This document shows positions 16,896-24,908 of a DNA stretch of 64,000 bases, piece by piece. The stretch lies in assembly GCF_000720925.1 (NCBI RefSeq), contig NZ_JOEE01000001.1:558001-622000 (forward strand), read 5' to 3'. Position 1 is the stretch's first letter, and the number at the start of each line of letters is the position of its first letter. A program made the translations under genes and the position numbers. The stretch comes from Phycicoccus jejuensis. GTDB taxonomy: Bacteria; Actinomycetota; Actinomycetes; Actinomycetales; Dermatophilaceae. The notes below the pieces were generated by a model that searched no databases, had not been told where the DNA came from, and worked only from the letters and a program-made list of their open reading frames with translations.

Positions 16896-18086
16896 ATGGC
16901 CCCACGGACGAGCGTCATCTGGGATGACGTGTTCACCGCCTACGACTTCGGTCCCGGCCACCCGATGGGCCCCGTCCGCCTCGACCTCACGACGCGCCTC
17001 GCGCGCTCCCTCGGCGTCCTCGACCACGTCGACCTCGTGAGCCCCGGTGTGGCGTACGATGACCTGCTCGCGACCGTCCACGACCCCGCCTACGTCGAGG
17101 CGGTCAAGGTCGCCTCGGCCGACCCGGCGCGGGCCGACGTGCACCGCGGCCTGGGGACCGACGACGACCCGGCCTTCCGGGGGATGCACGAGGCCTCGGC
17201 CCGGATCGTCCAGGGCACCGTCGAGGTCTGCCGGCGCGTCTGGGAGGGCGAGGCCGAGCACGGCGTCAACTACTGCGGTGGCCTGCACCACGCGATGCGC
17301 ACGCACGCGAGCGGCTTCTGCATCTACAACGACATCGCCGTCGGCATCCAGTGGCTGCTCGACCACGGCGCCGAGCGCGTCGCCTACGTCGACATCGACG
17401 TCCACCACGGCGACGGCGTCGAGCGCGCGTTCTGGAACGACCCGCGGGTGATGACGATCTCGCTCCACGAGAGCGGCCAGCACCTCTTCCCCGGCACCGG
17501 GTGGCCGGCCGACGTCGGCGGGCCCGACGCGCGCGGCACGGTCGCCAACGTCGCCCTGCCCCCGGGCACCGGCGACGCGTCGTGGCTGCGGGCCATCGAC
17601 TCGGTCGTGCCGCACCTGGTGCGCGCCTTCGCGCCGGACGTCCTCGTGACCCAGCACGGCTGCGACACCCACCTCGAGGACCCGCTCGCGCACCTCGCCA
17701 TCACCGTCGACGCGCAGCGGCGCGCCCACGACGAGCTGCACTCGCTGGCCCACGAGGTGTGCGGCGGGCGCTGGGTCGCGCTCGGCGGCGGGGGCTACGA
17801 GCTCGTCGACGTCGTGCCGCGCTCGTGGACGCACCTGACGGCGATCGCGGCGCACGCGCCGGTCGACGTGCAGACGCCGGTCCCGCAGGACTGGCTCGAC
17901 CACGTCGAGTCGCTGCTCGGGCGGCCCGGGCCGCGCCGGATGGGCGACCTGCCGAAGGACCGGCTCCCGATCTGGGTGCAGCCGTGGGGGACGGGGCACA
18001 ACCCGGACAGCCCGCTCGACCGCGCGGTGTTCGCGACCCGGCAGGCCGTCTTCCCGCTGCACGGCCTCGACCCCTGGTTCGACTGA
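16896..18086 (+). CDS. acetoin utilization protein AcuC / class II histone deacetylase-like
   Basis: 396 residues. The arginase-deacetylase fold shows HPMGPVRLDLTTRLA (~24), NYCGGLHHAMRTHASGFCIYNDIAVG (~130), the metal-binding DIDVHHGDGVE (~168), GTGWPADVGG and the closing LGGGGY (~298). The GLHHA histidines, Asp/His ligands and Gly-rich loop expected for zinc-dependent deacetylation are all there. In Bacillus, AcuC works with AcuA/B to deacetylate acetyl-CoA synthetase; in actinobacteria the substrate is less clear. It is monocistronic, starting from the leaderless TAGCGT promoter. Confidence 0.9.
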   Translation: MAPRTSVIWDDVFTAYDFGPGHPMGPVRLDLTTRLARSLGVLDHVDLVSPGVAYDDLLATVHDPAYVEAVKVASADPARADVHRGLGTDDDPAFRGMHEASARIVQGTVEVCRRVWEGEAEHGVNYCGGLHHAMRTHASGFCIYNDIAVGIQWLLDHGAERVAYVDIDVHHGDGVERAFWNDPRVMTISLHESGQHLFPGTGWPADVGGPDARGTVANVALPPGTGDASWLRAIDSVVPHLVRAFAPDVLVTQHGCDTHLEDPLAHLAITVDAQRRAHDELHSLAHEVCGGRWVALGGGGYELVDVVPRSWTHLTAIAAHAPVDVQTPVPQDWLDHVESLLGRPGPRRMGDLPKDRLPIWVQPWGTGHNPDSPLDRAVFATRQAVFPLHGLDPWFD

Positions 18087-18156
18087 CGCCCGCACGCCCC
18101 GGGGTCGGCCGTCCGGCCGGGGCCGAGCGCCCGAGCGGGGGTTCGGCCGATCGGCT

Positions 18157-18194
18157 CGACACGCCGAAATTCTGCTGTCGCAGACGGCGTGTCG
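18157..18194 (+). terminator. hairpin downstream of acuC-like gene
   Basis: CGACACGCCG (18157-18166) pairs perfectly with CGGCGTGTCG (18185-18194) around 18 bases. It lies 70 bases after the acuC stop and upstream of the bldC-like promoter, with no T-tract. A terminator is the simplest reading. Confidence 0.4.
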
Positions 18195-18227
18195 GCTGGA
18201 CAACGTCCACGAGTGCGTTCATTCCCC

Positions 18228-18256
18228 TTCACAGTGGTCACAACTGCCCCTATGGT
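18228..18256 (+). promoter_or_regulatory. promoter of the bldC-like gene
   Basis: TTCACA (18228-18233) and TATGGT (18251-18256) are separated by 17 bases, a good housekeeping-sigma match. Transcription would begin near 18263 and give a ~65-base leader to the ATG at 18328. Confidence 0.5.
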
Positions 18257-18327
18257 TGCGACAGCACGCCACAGGGAGCTGTCCGGGCTGGATCCGGCAC
18301 TGCGGCGAGCAGAAGATCGAGGTCCAG

Positions 18328-18528
18328 ATGTCCACGGAGCGTCAGCTCGGCGAGGTGCGCTTCCTCACCGTCGCCGAGGTCGCCACGATCATGCGCGTCT
18401 CGAAGATGACGGTCTACCGCATGGTCCACGCCGGTGAGCTGCCGGCGATCCGGGTCGGCCGGTCCTTCCGGGTCCCGGAGGACGAGGTGCACGCGTACCT
18501 GCGCAGCTCGTTCGTCGACACCGCGTGA
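18328..18528 (+). CDS. BldC-like helix-turn-helix (excisionase-family) transcriptional regulator
   Basis: 66 residues. FLTVAEVATIMRVSKMTVYRMVHAGELPAIRVGRSFRVPEDEVHAYL (residues ~12-58) is a MerR-like winged HTH of the HTH_17/excisionase type, almost identical in pattern to Streptomyces BldC and M. tuberculosis Rv0500A. BldC is a small DNA-binding developmental regulator that binds direct repeats. I chose the ATG at 18328 because GAGG lies seven bases upstream and the family starts there; a longer frame from 18256 would add unrelated residues. It is followed by a strong hairpin and the ribosomal peptide gene, the classical order. Confidence 0.9.
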   Translation: MSTERQLGEVRFLTVAEVATIMRVSKMTVYRMVHAGELPAIRVGRSFRVPEDEVHAYLRSSFVDTA

Positions 18529-18547
18529 CCCGGTCCCGCCGACCGAG

Positions 18548-18581
18548 GAGGGGCGCCCCGCCGGCCGGCGGGGCGCCCCTC
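18548..18581 (+). terminator. strong hairpin terminator after bldC-like gene
   Basis: A perfect 34-base palindrome, arms GAGGGGCGCCCCGCCGG and its complement, 20 bases after the stop. There is no T-run, as is common in high-GC actinobacterial terminators. Confidence 0.7.
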
Positions 18582-18684
18582 GTGCGTCACCCGCACACCG
18601 TCTCCGGCCCCCGCGGTTTGGGGCCGGTGGGGGCCCGCCGGTAGGGTGGGCCGCCGTACCCCCGTACCACCGTGAGGAACACCC

Positions 18685-18783
18685 ATGGGCTCTGTCATCA
18701 AGAAGCGGCGCAAGCGGATGGCGAAGAAGAAGCACCGCAAGCTGCTGCGCAAGACGCGTCACCAGCGTCGCAACAAGAAGTGA
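18685..18783 (+). CDS. AURKAIP1/COX24-type 30S ribosomal protein bS22
   Basis: A 32-residue, extremely basic peptide (MGSVIKKRRKRMAKKKHRKLL then RKTRHQRRNKK). The SVIKKRRKRMxKKKHRKLL core is the AURKAIP1/COX24 motif, found in the mitochondrial small subunit and in actinobacteria as bS22, seen in cryo-EM of mycobacterial ribosomes. It is the same as the Rv0500B gene in M. tuberculosis, next to the HTH regulator. GTGAGGAAC provides the ribosome binding site ~6 bases upstream and TAGGGT at 18641-18646 could be its -10. A Rho-independent-like hairpin follows. Confidence 0.93.
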   Translation: MGSVIKKRRKRMAKKKHRKLLRKTRHQRRNKK

Positions 18784-18808
18784 CCACGCGTCACCTCTGA
18801 GCGTCGAG

Positions 18809-18835
18809 GGTCCCCGGCCGTTGCCGGGGACCTTT
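18809..18835 (+). terminator. Rho-independent-like terminator after bS22
   Basis: GGTCCCCGGC pairs perfectly with GCCGGGGACC over a CGTT loop and is followed by TTTGT, the closest thing to an intrinsic terminator T-tract in this window. Confidence 0.8.
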
Positions 18836-18942
18836 GTCGTCCCCCGGGCGCCCGGCCCGCGACCACGTCCCGGCTCCCCCTGTGGGTCCCGGGAGCGCCC
18901 CGGTAGTCTCGGTCCCGTCGGACCGGCATGGGAGGAGTCGCG

Positions 18943-19992
18943 GTGGCGAAGGTGGTGCTGGTCACCGGGGTGTCCCGGTACCTCGGGGGGCTGCTCGCGC
19001 GGCGGGTCGCGGCCGAGCCGGGCGTCGAGCGCGTCGTCGGCGTCGACGTCATCCCGCCGCCGCACCCCGTTCCCGGCGTCGAGTTCGTGCGCGCCGACAT
19101 CCGCAACCCGATGATCTCCCGCGTCATCGAGTCCTCGGGCGTCGACACCGTCGTCCACATGAACGTCATCGCGACGCCGACCTTCGTCGGGGGCCGGACC
19201 CCGCAGAAGGAGATCAACGTCATCGGCACGATGCAGCTCCTCGCGGCGTGCCAGAAGTCCTCCACCGTGCGGCGCCTGGTCGTCAAGTCCTCGGCCGCGG
19301 TCTACGGCTCGACCCCGCGCGACCCCGCGCTGTTCACCGAGGACATGGACGCGCGCCGCACCCCGAGCAGCGGCTTCGGCAAGGACTCCATCGAGGTCGA
19401 GGGATACGTGCGCGGCTTCGCCCGGCGCCGCCCGGACGTCGACATCCTCATGCTCCGCCTCGCCAACGTCATCGGCCCGCGCATCCGCACCTCGATCACC
19501 GACTACTTCTCGATGCCGGCCGTGCCGGTCCCGCTCGGCTACGACGCCCGGATGCAGTTCCTCCACGAGGAGGACGCCATCGACGCCCTCGTGCTCGGCA
19601 CCACCGGTGACGCGACCGGGGTCGTCAACGTCGCCGGCGACGGGGTGGTCACCGTCCTGCAGGCCGTCGCCCTCGCCGGCCGGCCCGCGGTCCCGCTGCC
19701 GCTCGGGAGCGCCTCGTTCGTCGGCGGCGTCACCCGCCGGCTCGGGCTCGCCGACTTCTCGCCCGACCAGATGTCCTTCCTCGCCTACGGCCGCGGCCTC
19801 GACACGACGCGGATGCGCGACCGGCTCGGGTTCGAGCCCCGGTACACGACCCGGGAGGCGTTCGAGGCCTTCGCCGCCACCCTCGGCTCGCAGGGGCCGG
19901 GTCTCGGCTCGGTCGTCGACGCCGTGAGCGGGGTCGCCGGCGCCGCGAGCCAGTCGGTCCTCACGGCGCTCGGCGCCGGGAGCGTGCGCTGA
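18943..19992 (+). CDS. NAD-dependent epimerase/dehydratase (extended SDR)
   Basis: 349 residues. VVLVTGVSRYLGGLLARRV near the N-terminus holds the GxxxxxG nucleotide loop, a VDTVVHMNV strand and SSAAVYGS with an atypical active-site lacking a plain YxxxK follow (the Y-K pair is degenerate: FGKDSIEVEGYV). The group is the galE2/Rv0501 type, always next to the acyltransferase gene, whose real substrate is unknown. I prefer the GTG at 18943 to the ATG at 18928, because GGAGG (18931-18935) lies seven bases before it. Its TGA shares a base with the next ATG. Confidence 0.82.
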   Translation: MAKVVLVTGVSRYLGGLLARRVAAEPGVERVVGVDVIPPPHPVPGVEFVRADIRNPMISRVIESSGVDTVVHMNVIATPTFVGGRTPQKEINVIGTMQLLAACQKSSTVRRLVVKSSAAVYGSTPRDPALFTEDMDARRTPSSGFGKDSIEVEGYVRGFARRRPDVDILMLRLANVIGPRIRTSITDYFSMPAVPVPLGYDARMQFLHEEDAIDALVLGTTGDATGVVNVAGDGVVTVLQAVALAGRPAVPLPLGSASFVGGVTRRLGLADFSPDQMSFLAYGRGLDTTRMRDRLGFEPRYTTREAFEAFAATLGSQGPGLGSVVDAVSGVAGAASQSVLTALGAGSVR

Positions 19993-21518
19993 TGGCCGCC
20001 CGCCCGGGAGCCCTCGCGGCCGGTGCCGCGCGCGCCGGTGGCGAGCGGGCCCGCCGCCGCTCGACGCCGCTCATCGGGGCCGAGCCGGTGGCGGCCGCAC
20101 CGGTGGCGGTGACGACGAGCGCGACGTCGAAGGCCACCCCGGCGAAGAAGGCCACCCCGGCGAAGAAGGCCACCCCGGCGAAGAAGACCGCGCCCGCGAA
20201 GAAGACCGCGCCCGCGAGGAAGGCCGCGGCCACGAAGAAGGCCGCGCCCGCCAGGAAGGCCGCGGCGGCGAAGTCCGCTCCCGCCGCGCCCGCCCCCGTC
20301 GCGTCGGTCCGCAAGCACCGTCCGGCGCCCCGGGTCACCTCCGCCCCCTCACCACGCGCGACGACGCAGGCGGGGGAGCGCACCGGCGCCGGCCGCCTCA
20401 CCCCGCGCGAGAAGGCCCGCCGCGACGCCGCCGCGCGCCGTCCGCAGCTGCGGGTCGCCGACCCCGCCGCGCCCCGCCGCCGGGCCGCGCGACCCGCGCC
20501 GCCCGCCCCGGCCACGCCGCCGGCGGCCGCCCCGCCGCTGGCCGCCGTGCCCCCGCTCGACCCCACCACCGCGTCGGCGCCCGGCCGCTCCGGCCTGCCG
20601 GTGCCCGACCTCGCCGACGTCCTCGACGCGCTCGTCGTCGGCCTGCGGGTCGCGGCCGAGGCCGCCGGCGTCGCGCCCGAGGACGTGGAGCGCCGGGTCG
20701 CGCAGGTGCTCGCGTACCTGCGCCGCCGGGTCGAGGGCGACTACGACGTCGACGACTTCGGCTACGACGAGCACTTCACCGAGAACGTCTTCTACCCGAT
20801 GCTCCGGCCGCTCTACCGGCACTGGTTTCGGGTCGAGGTGCGGGGCATCGAGAACATCCCGGCGGAGGGCGGCGCCCTCGTGGTCTCCAACCACTCGGGC
20901 ACCATCGCGCTCGACTCGCTCATGGTGCAGCTGGCCATCCACGACGAGCACCCGCAGCACCGGACGATGCGCGCGCTGGGGGCCGACCTCGTCTTCCAGA
21001 CCCCGTTCGTCGGGACGATGGCCCGCCGCTCCGGCTCGACCCTCGCCGCGAGCGAGGACGCCGCGCGTCTCTTCGGCCGCGGCGAGCTCGTCGGCGTCTT
21101 CCCCGAGGGCTTCAAGGGCACCGGCAAGCCCTTCAGCGAGCGCTACAAGCTGCAGCGCTTCGGCCGCGGTGGCTTCGTCTCCGCGGCGCTCGCCGCCGGG
21201 GTGCCCATCGTCCCGTGCTCGGTCGTCGGCGCCGAGGAGACCTACCCGATCATCGGCAACATGGGCAGCCTGGCGCGGCTGCTCGGACTGCCGTACGCGC
21301 CGGTGACCCCGACCTTCCCGTGGCTCGGCCCGCTGGGGATGGTCCCGCTGCCGAGCAAGTGGATCATCGAGTTCGGCGCCCCGATCGACACCTCCGGCCA
21401 CGACGAGGGGGCCGCCGAGGACCCCATGCTCGTCTTCGACCTCACCGACCAGGTGCGCGAGACCATCCAGCAGACCCTCTACACGCTGCTCATGCAGCGT
21501 CGGTCGGTCTTCTTCTGA
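19992..21518 (+). CDS. lysophospholipid acyltransferase-like protein with histone-like N-terminal repeat
   Basis: 508 residues. The C-terminal ~250 residues form a PlsC-type acyltransferase: NHSGTIALDS (NHxxxxD, ~300) and FPEGFKGTG (~370) are the catalytic and acyl-acceptor motifs. Before this, residues 47-94 are eight K/A/T/P hexapeptides (KATPAK-like), then a long Ala/Pro/Arg-rich segment to ~190 and an all-alpha VPDLADVLDALVVGLR segment. The basic repeats resemble histone H1-like or HU-tail sequences. It likely acylates a lysophospholipid at the inner membrane leaflet; the tail role is unknown. It forms a unit with the epimerase (TGATG). Confidence 0.87.
   Translation: MAARPGALAAGAARAGGERARRRSTPLIGAEPVAAAPVAVTTSATSKATPAKKATPAKKATPAKKTAPAKKTAPARKAAATKKAAPARKAAAAKSAPAAPAPVASVRKHRPAPRVTSAPSPRATTQAGERTGAGRLTPREKARRDAAARRPQLRVADPAAPRRRAARPAPPAPATPPAAAPPLAAVPPLDPTTASAPGRSGLPVPDLADVLDALVVGLRVAAEAAGVAPEDVERRVAQVLAYLRRRVEGDYDVDDFGYDEHFTENVFYPMLRPLYRHWFRVEVRGIENIPAEGGALVVSNHSGTIALDSLMVQLAIHDEHPQHRTMRALGADLVFQTPFVGTMARRSGSTLAASEDAARLFGRGELVGVFPEGFKGTGKPFSERYKLQRFGRGGFVSAALAAGVPIVPCSVVGAEETYPIIGNMGSLARLLGLPYAPVTPTFPWLGPLGMVPLPSKWIIEFGAPIDTSGHDEGAAEDPMLVFDLTDQVRETIQQTLYTLLMQRRSVFF
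20130..20273 (+). repeat. eight tandem 18-bp units encoding a Lys/Ala/Pro hexapeptide
   Basis: Within the acyltransferase gene an 18-base, six-codon unit (AAGGCCACCCCGGCGAAG) is repeated: three exact copies, then five diverging. It encodes KATPAK x3, KTAPAK, KTAPAR, KAAATK, KAAPAR, KAAAAK. Such exact tandem copies are prone to length change by slippage. Confidence 0.9.
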
Positions 21519-21537
21519 GCGCCGTGGGTACCGCGCC

Positions 21538-21822
21538 GTGAGCACCCCCGAGCCCCGCGTGACCCTCGTGACCCGCGAGGGCTGTCACCTGTGCACGAGC
21601 GCCCGCGAGACGGTCGCCCGGGTGTGCGCCGACCTCGGCGTCGGGTGGCGCGAGCTCGACGTCGACGGCGACCTCGACCTGCTCGGACGCTGGTCGGAGG
21701 AGGTGCCGGTCACCCTCGTCGACGGGCGCCAGCACGACTTCTGGCGGGTCGACGAGACCCGGCTGCGGGCGGCCCTCGCGACCCCGCCCCGAGGGGAAGC
21801 ATCCGGCCAGACCGGACGTTGA
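21538..21822 (+). CDS. glutaredoxin-like protein (DUF836/Rv0508 type)
   Basis: 94 residues. VTLVTREGCHLCTSARETV places a CxxC pair at C16/C19, WRELDVDGDLDLLGRW and VPVTLVDG with cis-Pro follow, matching the NrdH/DUF836 thioredoxin fold. M. tuberculosis Rv0508 occupies the same spot before hemA. Redox activity is expected, the partner is unknown. The GTG start lies 20 bases after the acyltransferase stop. The short C-terminus is Gly/Ser-rich. Downstream begins the Rex-controlled promoter region. Confidence 0.85.
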   Translation: MSTPEPRVTLVTREGCHLCTSARETVARVCADLGVGWRELDVDGDLDLLGRWSEEVPVTLVDGRQHDFWRVDETRLRAALATPPRGEASGQTGR

Positions 21823-21874
21823 GCGCACTAGCACATCGTCGTCGTGAGGCACGTCACCGGGGTCCCGCGCAACT

Positions 21875-21903
21875 TTGTGCCTCCCTTCACAAAGTCGTAG
21901 GCT
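21875..21903 (+). promoter_or_regulatory. rex-hem promoter with Rex operator
   Basis: An 18-base TTGTGCCTCCCTTCACAA (21875-21892) fits the Rex operator TTGTGAAnnnnTTCACAA with two mismatches in the left half. Its left end TTGTGC also serves as a -35, and TAGGCT (21898-21903) is a -10 at a 17-base spacer. The operator covers the -35 to spacer, so Rex would block RNA polymerase and repress its own operon. Confidence 0.75.
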
Positions 21904-21988
21904 GACCGGGTTCCGCGGGCGACCGTGCGGCGTCTCGCCGTGCCTCTCGCCGCAGCCCGTGACCCGCGAAAGGAGTCGGTGACCGCCT

Positions 21989-22654
21989 GTGTCCACCGCA
22001 GCAGCCACCCGCCGGGGCATCCCGGACGCGTCGGTGGCCCGTCTGCCCGGGTACCTGCGAGCCCTCACCGCCCTCGCCGACGCCGGCATCGCCTCGGTCA
22101 GCTCCGAGGAGCTGGCCGGAGCCGCCGGGGTCAGCTCGGCGATGCTCCGCAAGGACCTCTCGCACCTCGGCAGCTACGGCGTGCGCGGGGTCGGGTACGA
22201 CGTCGAGCGGCTCGCCTCCGAGATCGCCGCGGCGCTCGGGCTGACCCAGGACTGGCCGGTCGCCATCGTCGGGATGGGCAACCTCGGGCGGGCGCTCGCC
22301 GCCTACCGCGGGTTCGCCGAGCGCGGCTTCCGGGTCATCGCCCTGCTCGACCGCGACCCGCGGGTCGTCGGCGAGGAGGTGTCGGGCCGCGTCGTGCGCC
22401 CGATGGCCGACCTCACGACGCTCGTGCGCGACGAGGGGCTCTCGGTCGGCGTCATCGCCACCGCCTCCGACGGCGCGCAGGACGCCTGCGACGCGCTCGT
22501 CGCGGCCGGCATCCGCTCCGTGCTCAACTTCGCGCCGGTGTTGCTGTCGGTCCCCGAGGACGTCGCCGTGCGCACCGTCGACCTCTCGACCGAGCTCCAG
22601 ATCCTCGCCTTCCACGGCCAGCGCAACGCCGTCGCCGAGGCGGTGGCGCCGTGA
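21989..22654 (+). CDS. rex: redox-sensing transcriptional repressor Rex
   Basis: 221 residues. An N-terminal winged helix (~15-85) has SSEELAGAAGVSSAMLRKDLSHLGSYGVRGVGYDV, the Rex DNA-binding signature. A Rossmann domain follows, with VAIVGMGNLGRAL at ~91-103 binding NAD(H). Rex represses respiration genes when NAD+ is high and releases when NADH rises. A Rex-box lies at its own promoter and another before nuoA. The GTG at 21989 has AAGGAG ~14 bases upstream, slightly far. Its stop overlaps the hemA start (GTGA), so repressor and haem synthesis are co-expressed. Confidence 0.95.
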   Translation: MSTAAATRRGIPDASVARLPGYLRALTALADAGIASVSSEELAGAAGVSSAMLRKDLSHLGSYGVRGVGYDVERLASEIAAALGLTQDWPVAIVGMGNLGRALAAYRGFAERGFRVIALLDRDPRVVGEEVSGRVVRPMADLTTLVRDEGLSVGVIATASDGAQDACDALVAAGIRSVLNFAPVLLSVPEDVAVRTVDLSTELQILAFHGQRNAVAEAVAP

Positions 22655-23961
22655 GCCTCGTCGTCCTCGGCCTCTCCCACCACGGGGCGCCCCTCGGGCT
22701 GCTCGAGTCGGTGGCCCTCGACGGTCCCGCCGCGACCGACCTCGAGACCGCCGTCCTGCGCTCGGAGCACGTCACCGAGGCGGTCGTCCTCTCGACGTGC
22801 AACCGCACCGAGGTCTACGCCGAGAGCCTGACCTTCCACGGCGCGCTCGTCGACATCACCAACGCTCTCGCACAGGCCTGTTCGGTCGACCGCGCCGAGC
22901 TGCAGCCCCACCTGTACGTGCACTACGAGGACCGCGGCATCGCGCACGCCTTCACCGTCGCGGCCGGCCTGGACTCGATGGCCGTCGGCGAGGCGCAGAT
23001 CCTCGGTCAGGTGCGCCGCAGCCTCTCGCGCGCCCAGAAGCACGGCCACGTCGGTCCGGCGCTCAACGGGCTGCTCCAGCAGGGCCTGCGCGTCGCCAAG
23101 CGCGTCCACTCCGAGACCGAGATCGACCTCGTGAGCGGCTCCCTCGTGCAGGCGGGCATCACCCGCGCCGAGGCCGTGCTCGGGGGCCTCGGCGCCCGGT
23201 CCGTCCTCGTCGTCGGCGCCGGCGGGATGGGCGCGCTCGCCGCGACCACGGTCTCGCGCCACGGCGCTCGCGAGGTCGTCGTCGTCAACCGCAACCCCGA
23301 CCGTGCGGTCGGGGTCGCCGAGCGGGTCGGCGGTCGCGCCCGCCCGCTCGCCGAGCTGACGGAGGCGCTCGCGGACGCCGACCTCGTCATCGCCTCGACC
23401 GGCGCGCGGGGCCAGGTCGTCACGGCCGAGCACGTCGCCGCCGCCCTCGCCACCCGCGGCGGACGCCCGCAGGTCTACGTCGACCTCGCCCTGCCGCACG
23501 ACGTCGAGCTCGACGTCGACGCCCTCGAGGGCGCCACCCGGGTCGGTCTCGCCGAGCTCGGTGAGGACCTCGCCGAGGCCGGCTCCGCCCCGCAGGTCGC
23601 CGTCGCGCGCGAGCTCGTCACCGCCGAGGTCGCCGCCTACCTCCTCCAGCGCTCCGCGCAGGCCGTCGCCCCCACCGTCACCGCGCTGCGCGCCCGCGCC
23701 GGCGAGGTCGTCGACGCCGAGCTGACCCGCCTCGAGCGACGCACGCCCGGCCTCGACGACCACGAGCGGGCCGAGGTCCGCCGCGCCGTCGAGCGCGTCG
23801 TCGACAAGCTGCTCCACACCCCGACCGTCCGGGTCAAGGAGCTCGCCCGCGACGGCCAGGGCGGCAGCTACGCCCGCGCCCTCTCGGACCTGTTCGACCT
23901 CGACCCGCGCGACGTCTCGCTCGTCTCGGCGCCGCCGGCCATCCCGGGGGAGGACGCATGA
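22651..23961 (+). CDS. hemA: glutamyl-tRNA reductase
   Basis: 436 residues. [12 protein letters not shown] holds the catalytic Cys50; [19 protein letters not shown] (~108) and [14 protein letters not shown] (~183) are the substrate and NADPH-binding motifs; a helical C-terminal dimerisation domain follows. It reduces glutamyl-tRNA(Glu) to glutamate-1-semialdehyde, the committed step of the C5 pathway to tetrapyrroles. It is the first hem gene in the rex operon, overlapping rex upstream and hemC downstream by four bases each. The matching second enzyme hemL is 7 kb downstream. Confidence 0.97.
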   Translation: MSLVVLGLSHHGAPLGLLESVALDGPAATDLETAVLRSEHVTEAVVLSTCNRTEVYAESLTFHGALVDITNALAQACSVDRAELQPHLYVHYEDRGIAHAFTVAAGLDSMAVGEAQILGQVRRSLSRAQKHGHVGPALNGLLQQGLRVAKRVHSETEIDLVSGSLVQAGITRAEAVLGGLGARSVLVVGAGGMGALAATTVSRHGAREVVVVNRNPDRAVGVAERVGGRARPLAELTEALADADLVIASTGARGQVVTAEHVAAALATRGGRPQVYVDLALPHDVELDVDALEGATRVGLAELGEDLAEAGSAPQVAVARELVTAEVAAYLLQRSAQAVAPTVTALRARAGEVVDAELTRLERRTPGLDDHERAEVRRAVERVVDKLLHTPTVRVKELARDGQGGSYARALSDLFDLDPRDVSLVSAPPAIPGEDA

Positions 23962-24908
23962 CCGCGCTGCGCCTCGGCACCCGCCGCTCCGCCCTCGCGA
24001 CGACCCAGTCCTCCTGGGTCGCCGACCGGCTGCGCGCCCTCGGGCACGAGGTCGAGCTCGTCGAGATCACGACCGAGGGCGACCGCGACCGCACGACCCC
24101 GCTCGCCCAGCTCGGCGGCACCGGCGTCTTCGTCTCCGCGCTGCGCGAGGCGCTCGCCGACGGCCGGGTCGACCTCGCCGTCCACTCGCTCAAGGACCTC
24201 CCGACCGCGCCCGACCCCCGCGTCGACGTCGCCGCCGTCCCCGTCCGCGAGGACGTCCGCGACGCCCTCGTCGCGCGCGACGGCCTGACCCTCGGCGAGC
24301 TGCCGGCCGGTGCCACCGTCGGCACCGGCTCGCCGCGCCGCCGCGCGCAGCTCGAGGCCCTCGGCCTCGGATTGGTCCTCACCGACCTGCGCGGCAACGT
24401 CGACACCCGGCTGCGCGCCGTGCACGAGGGCCGGCTCGACGCCGTCGTCCTCGCAGCGGCCGGCCTGCGCCGGCTCGGCCGGGCCGACGAGGTGACCGAG
24501 CTGCTCGACCCGCTCCAGGTGCTGCCGGCCCCCGGCCAGGGCGCCCTCGCGGTCGAGGTCCGCCGCGACGACGACGCCACGCGCGCCGCCGTCGCCCCGC
24601 TCGAGGACGCCGACGCCCGCGCCTGCGTCACCGCCGAGCGCACCCTGCTCGCCGAGCTCGAGGCCGGGTGCTCCGCCCCGGTCGGCGCGCTCGCCGAGGT
24701 CGTCGAGGGGGTGGACGGGCCCGAGCTGTCGCTGCGGGCCGTCGTCGCCGCCCCCGACGGCTCCCACGACCTGCGCCGGTCCCTGACCGGTGACCCCGCC
24801 GAGGCCGCAGACCTCGGCCGGAGGACGGCCCGCCTCCTCCTCGAGGACGGCGCCGCCGACCTCATGCCCACGTCCACCGACCGATCCGTCACGGAGCGTG
24901 CCCAGTGA
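23958..24908 (+). CDS. hemC: hydroxymethylbilane synthase (porphobilinogen deaminase)
   Basis: 316 residues. [19 protein letters not shown] at the N-terminus, VHSLKDLPT (~74) and [11 protein letters not shown] (~137) are signature blocks; the dipyrromethane cofactor Cys lies in [11 protein letters not shown] (~237). It links four porphobilinogens into hydroxymethylbilane in the cytoplasm. The ATG at 23958 overlaps the hemA stop. The gene belongs to the Rex-controlled rex-hemA-hemC-hemD-hemB run. Confidence 0.97.
   Translation: MTALRLGTRRSALATTQSSWVADRLRALGHEVELVEITTEGDRDRTTPLAQLGGTGVFVSALREALADGRVDLAVHSLKDLPTAPDPRVDVAAVPVREDVRDALVARDGLTLGELPAGATVGTGSPRRRAQLEALGLGLVLTDLRGNVDTRLRAVHEGRLDAVVLAAAGLRRLGRADEVTELLDPLQVLPAPGQGALAVEVRRDDDATRAAVAPLEDADARACVTAERTLLAELEAGCSAPVGALAEVVEGVDGPELSLRAVVAAPDGSHDLRRSLTGDPAEAADLGRRTARLLLEDGAADLMPTSTDRSVTERAQ

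Noticed and set aside
18928..18943. Earlier ATG at 18928 as start of the epimerase
   Set aside because: GGAGG lies after this ATG and is well spaced for the GTG at 18943, so the later start is preferred.
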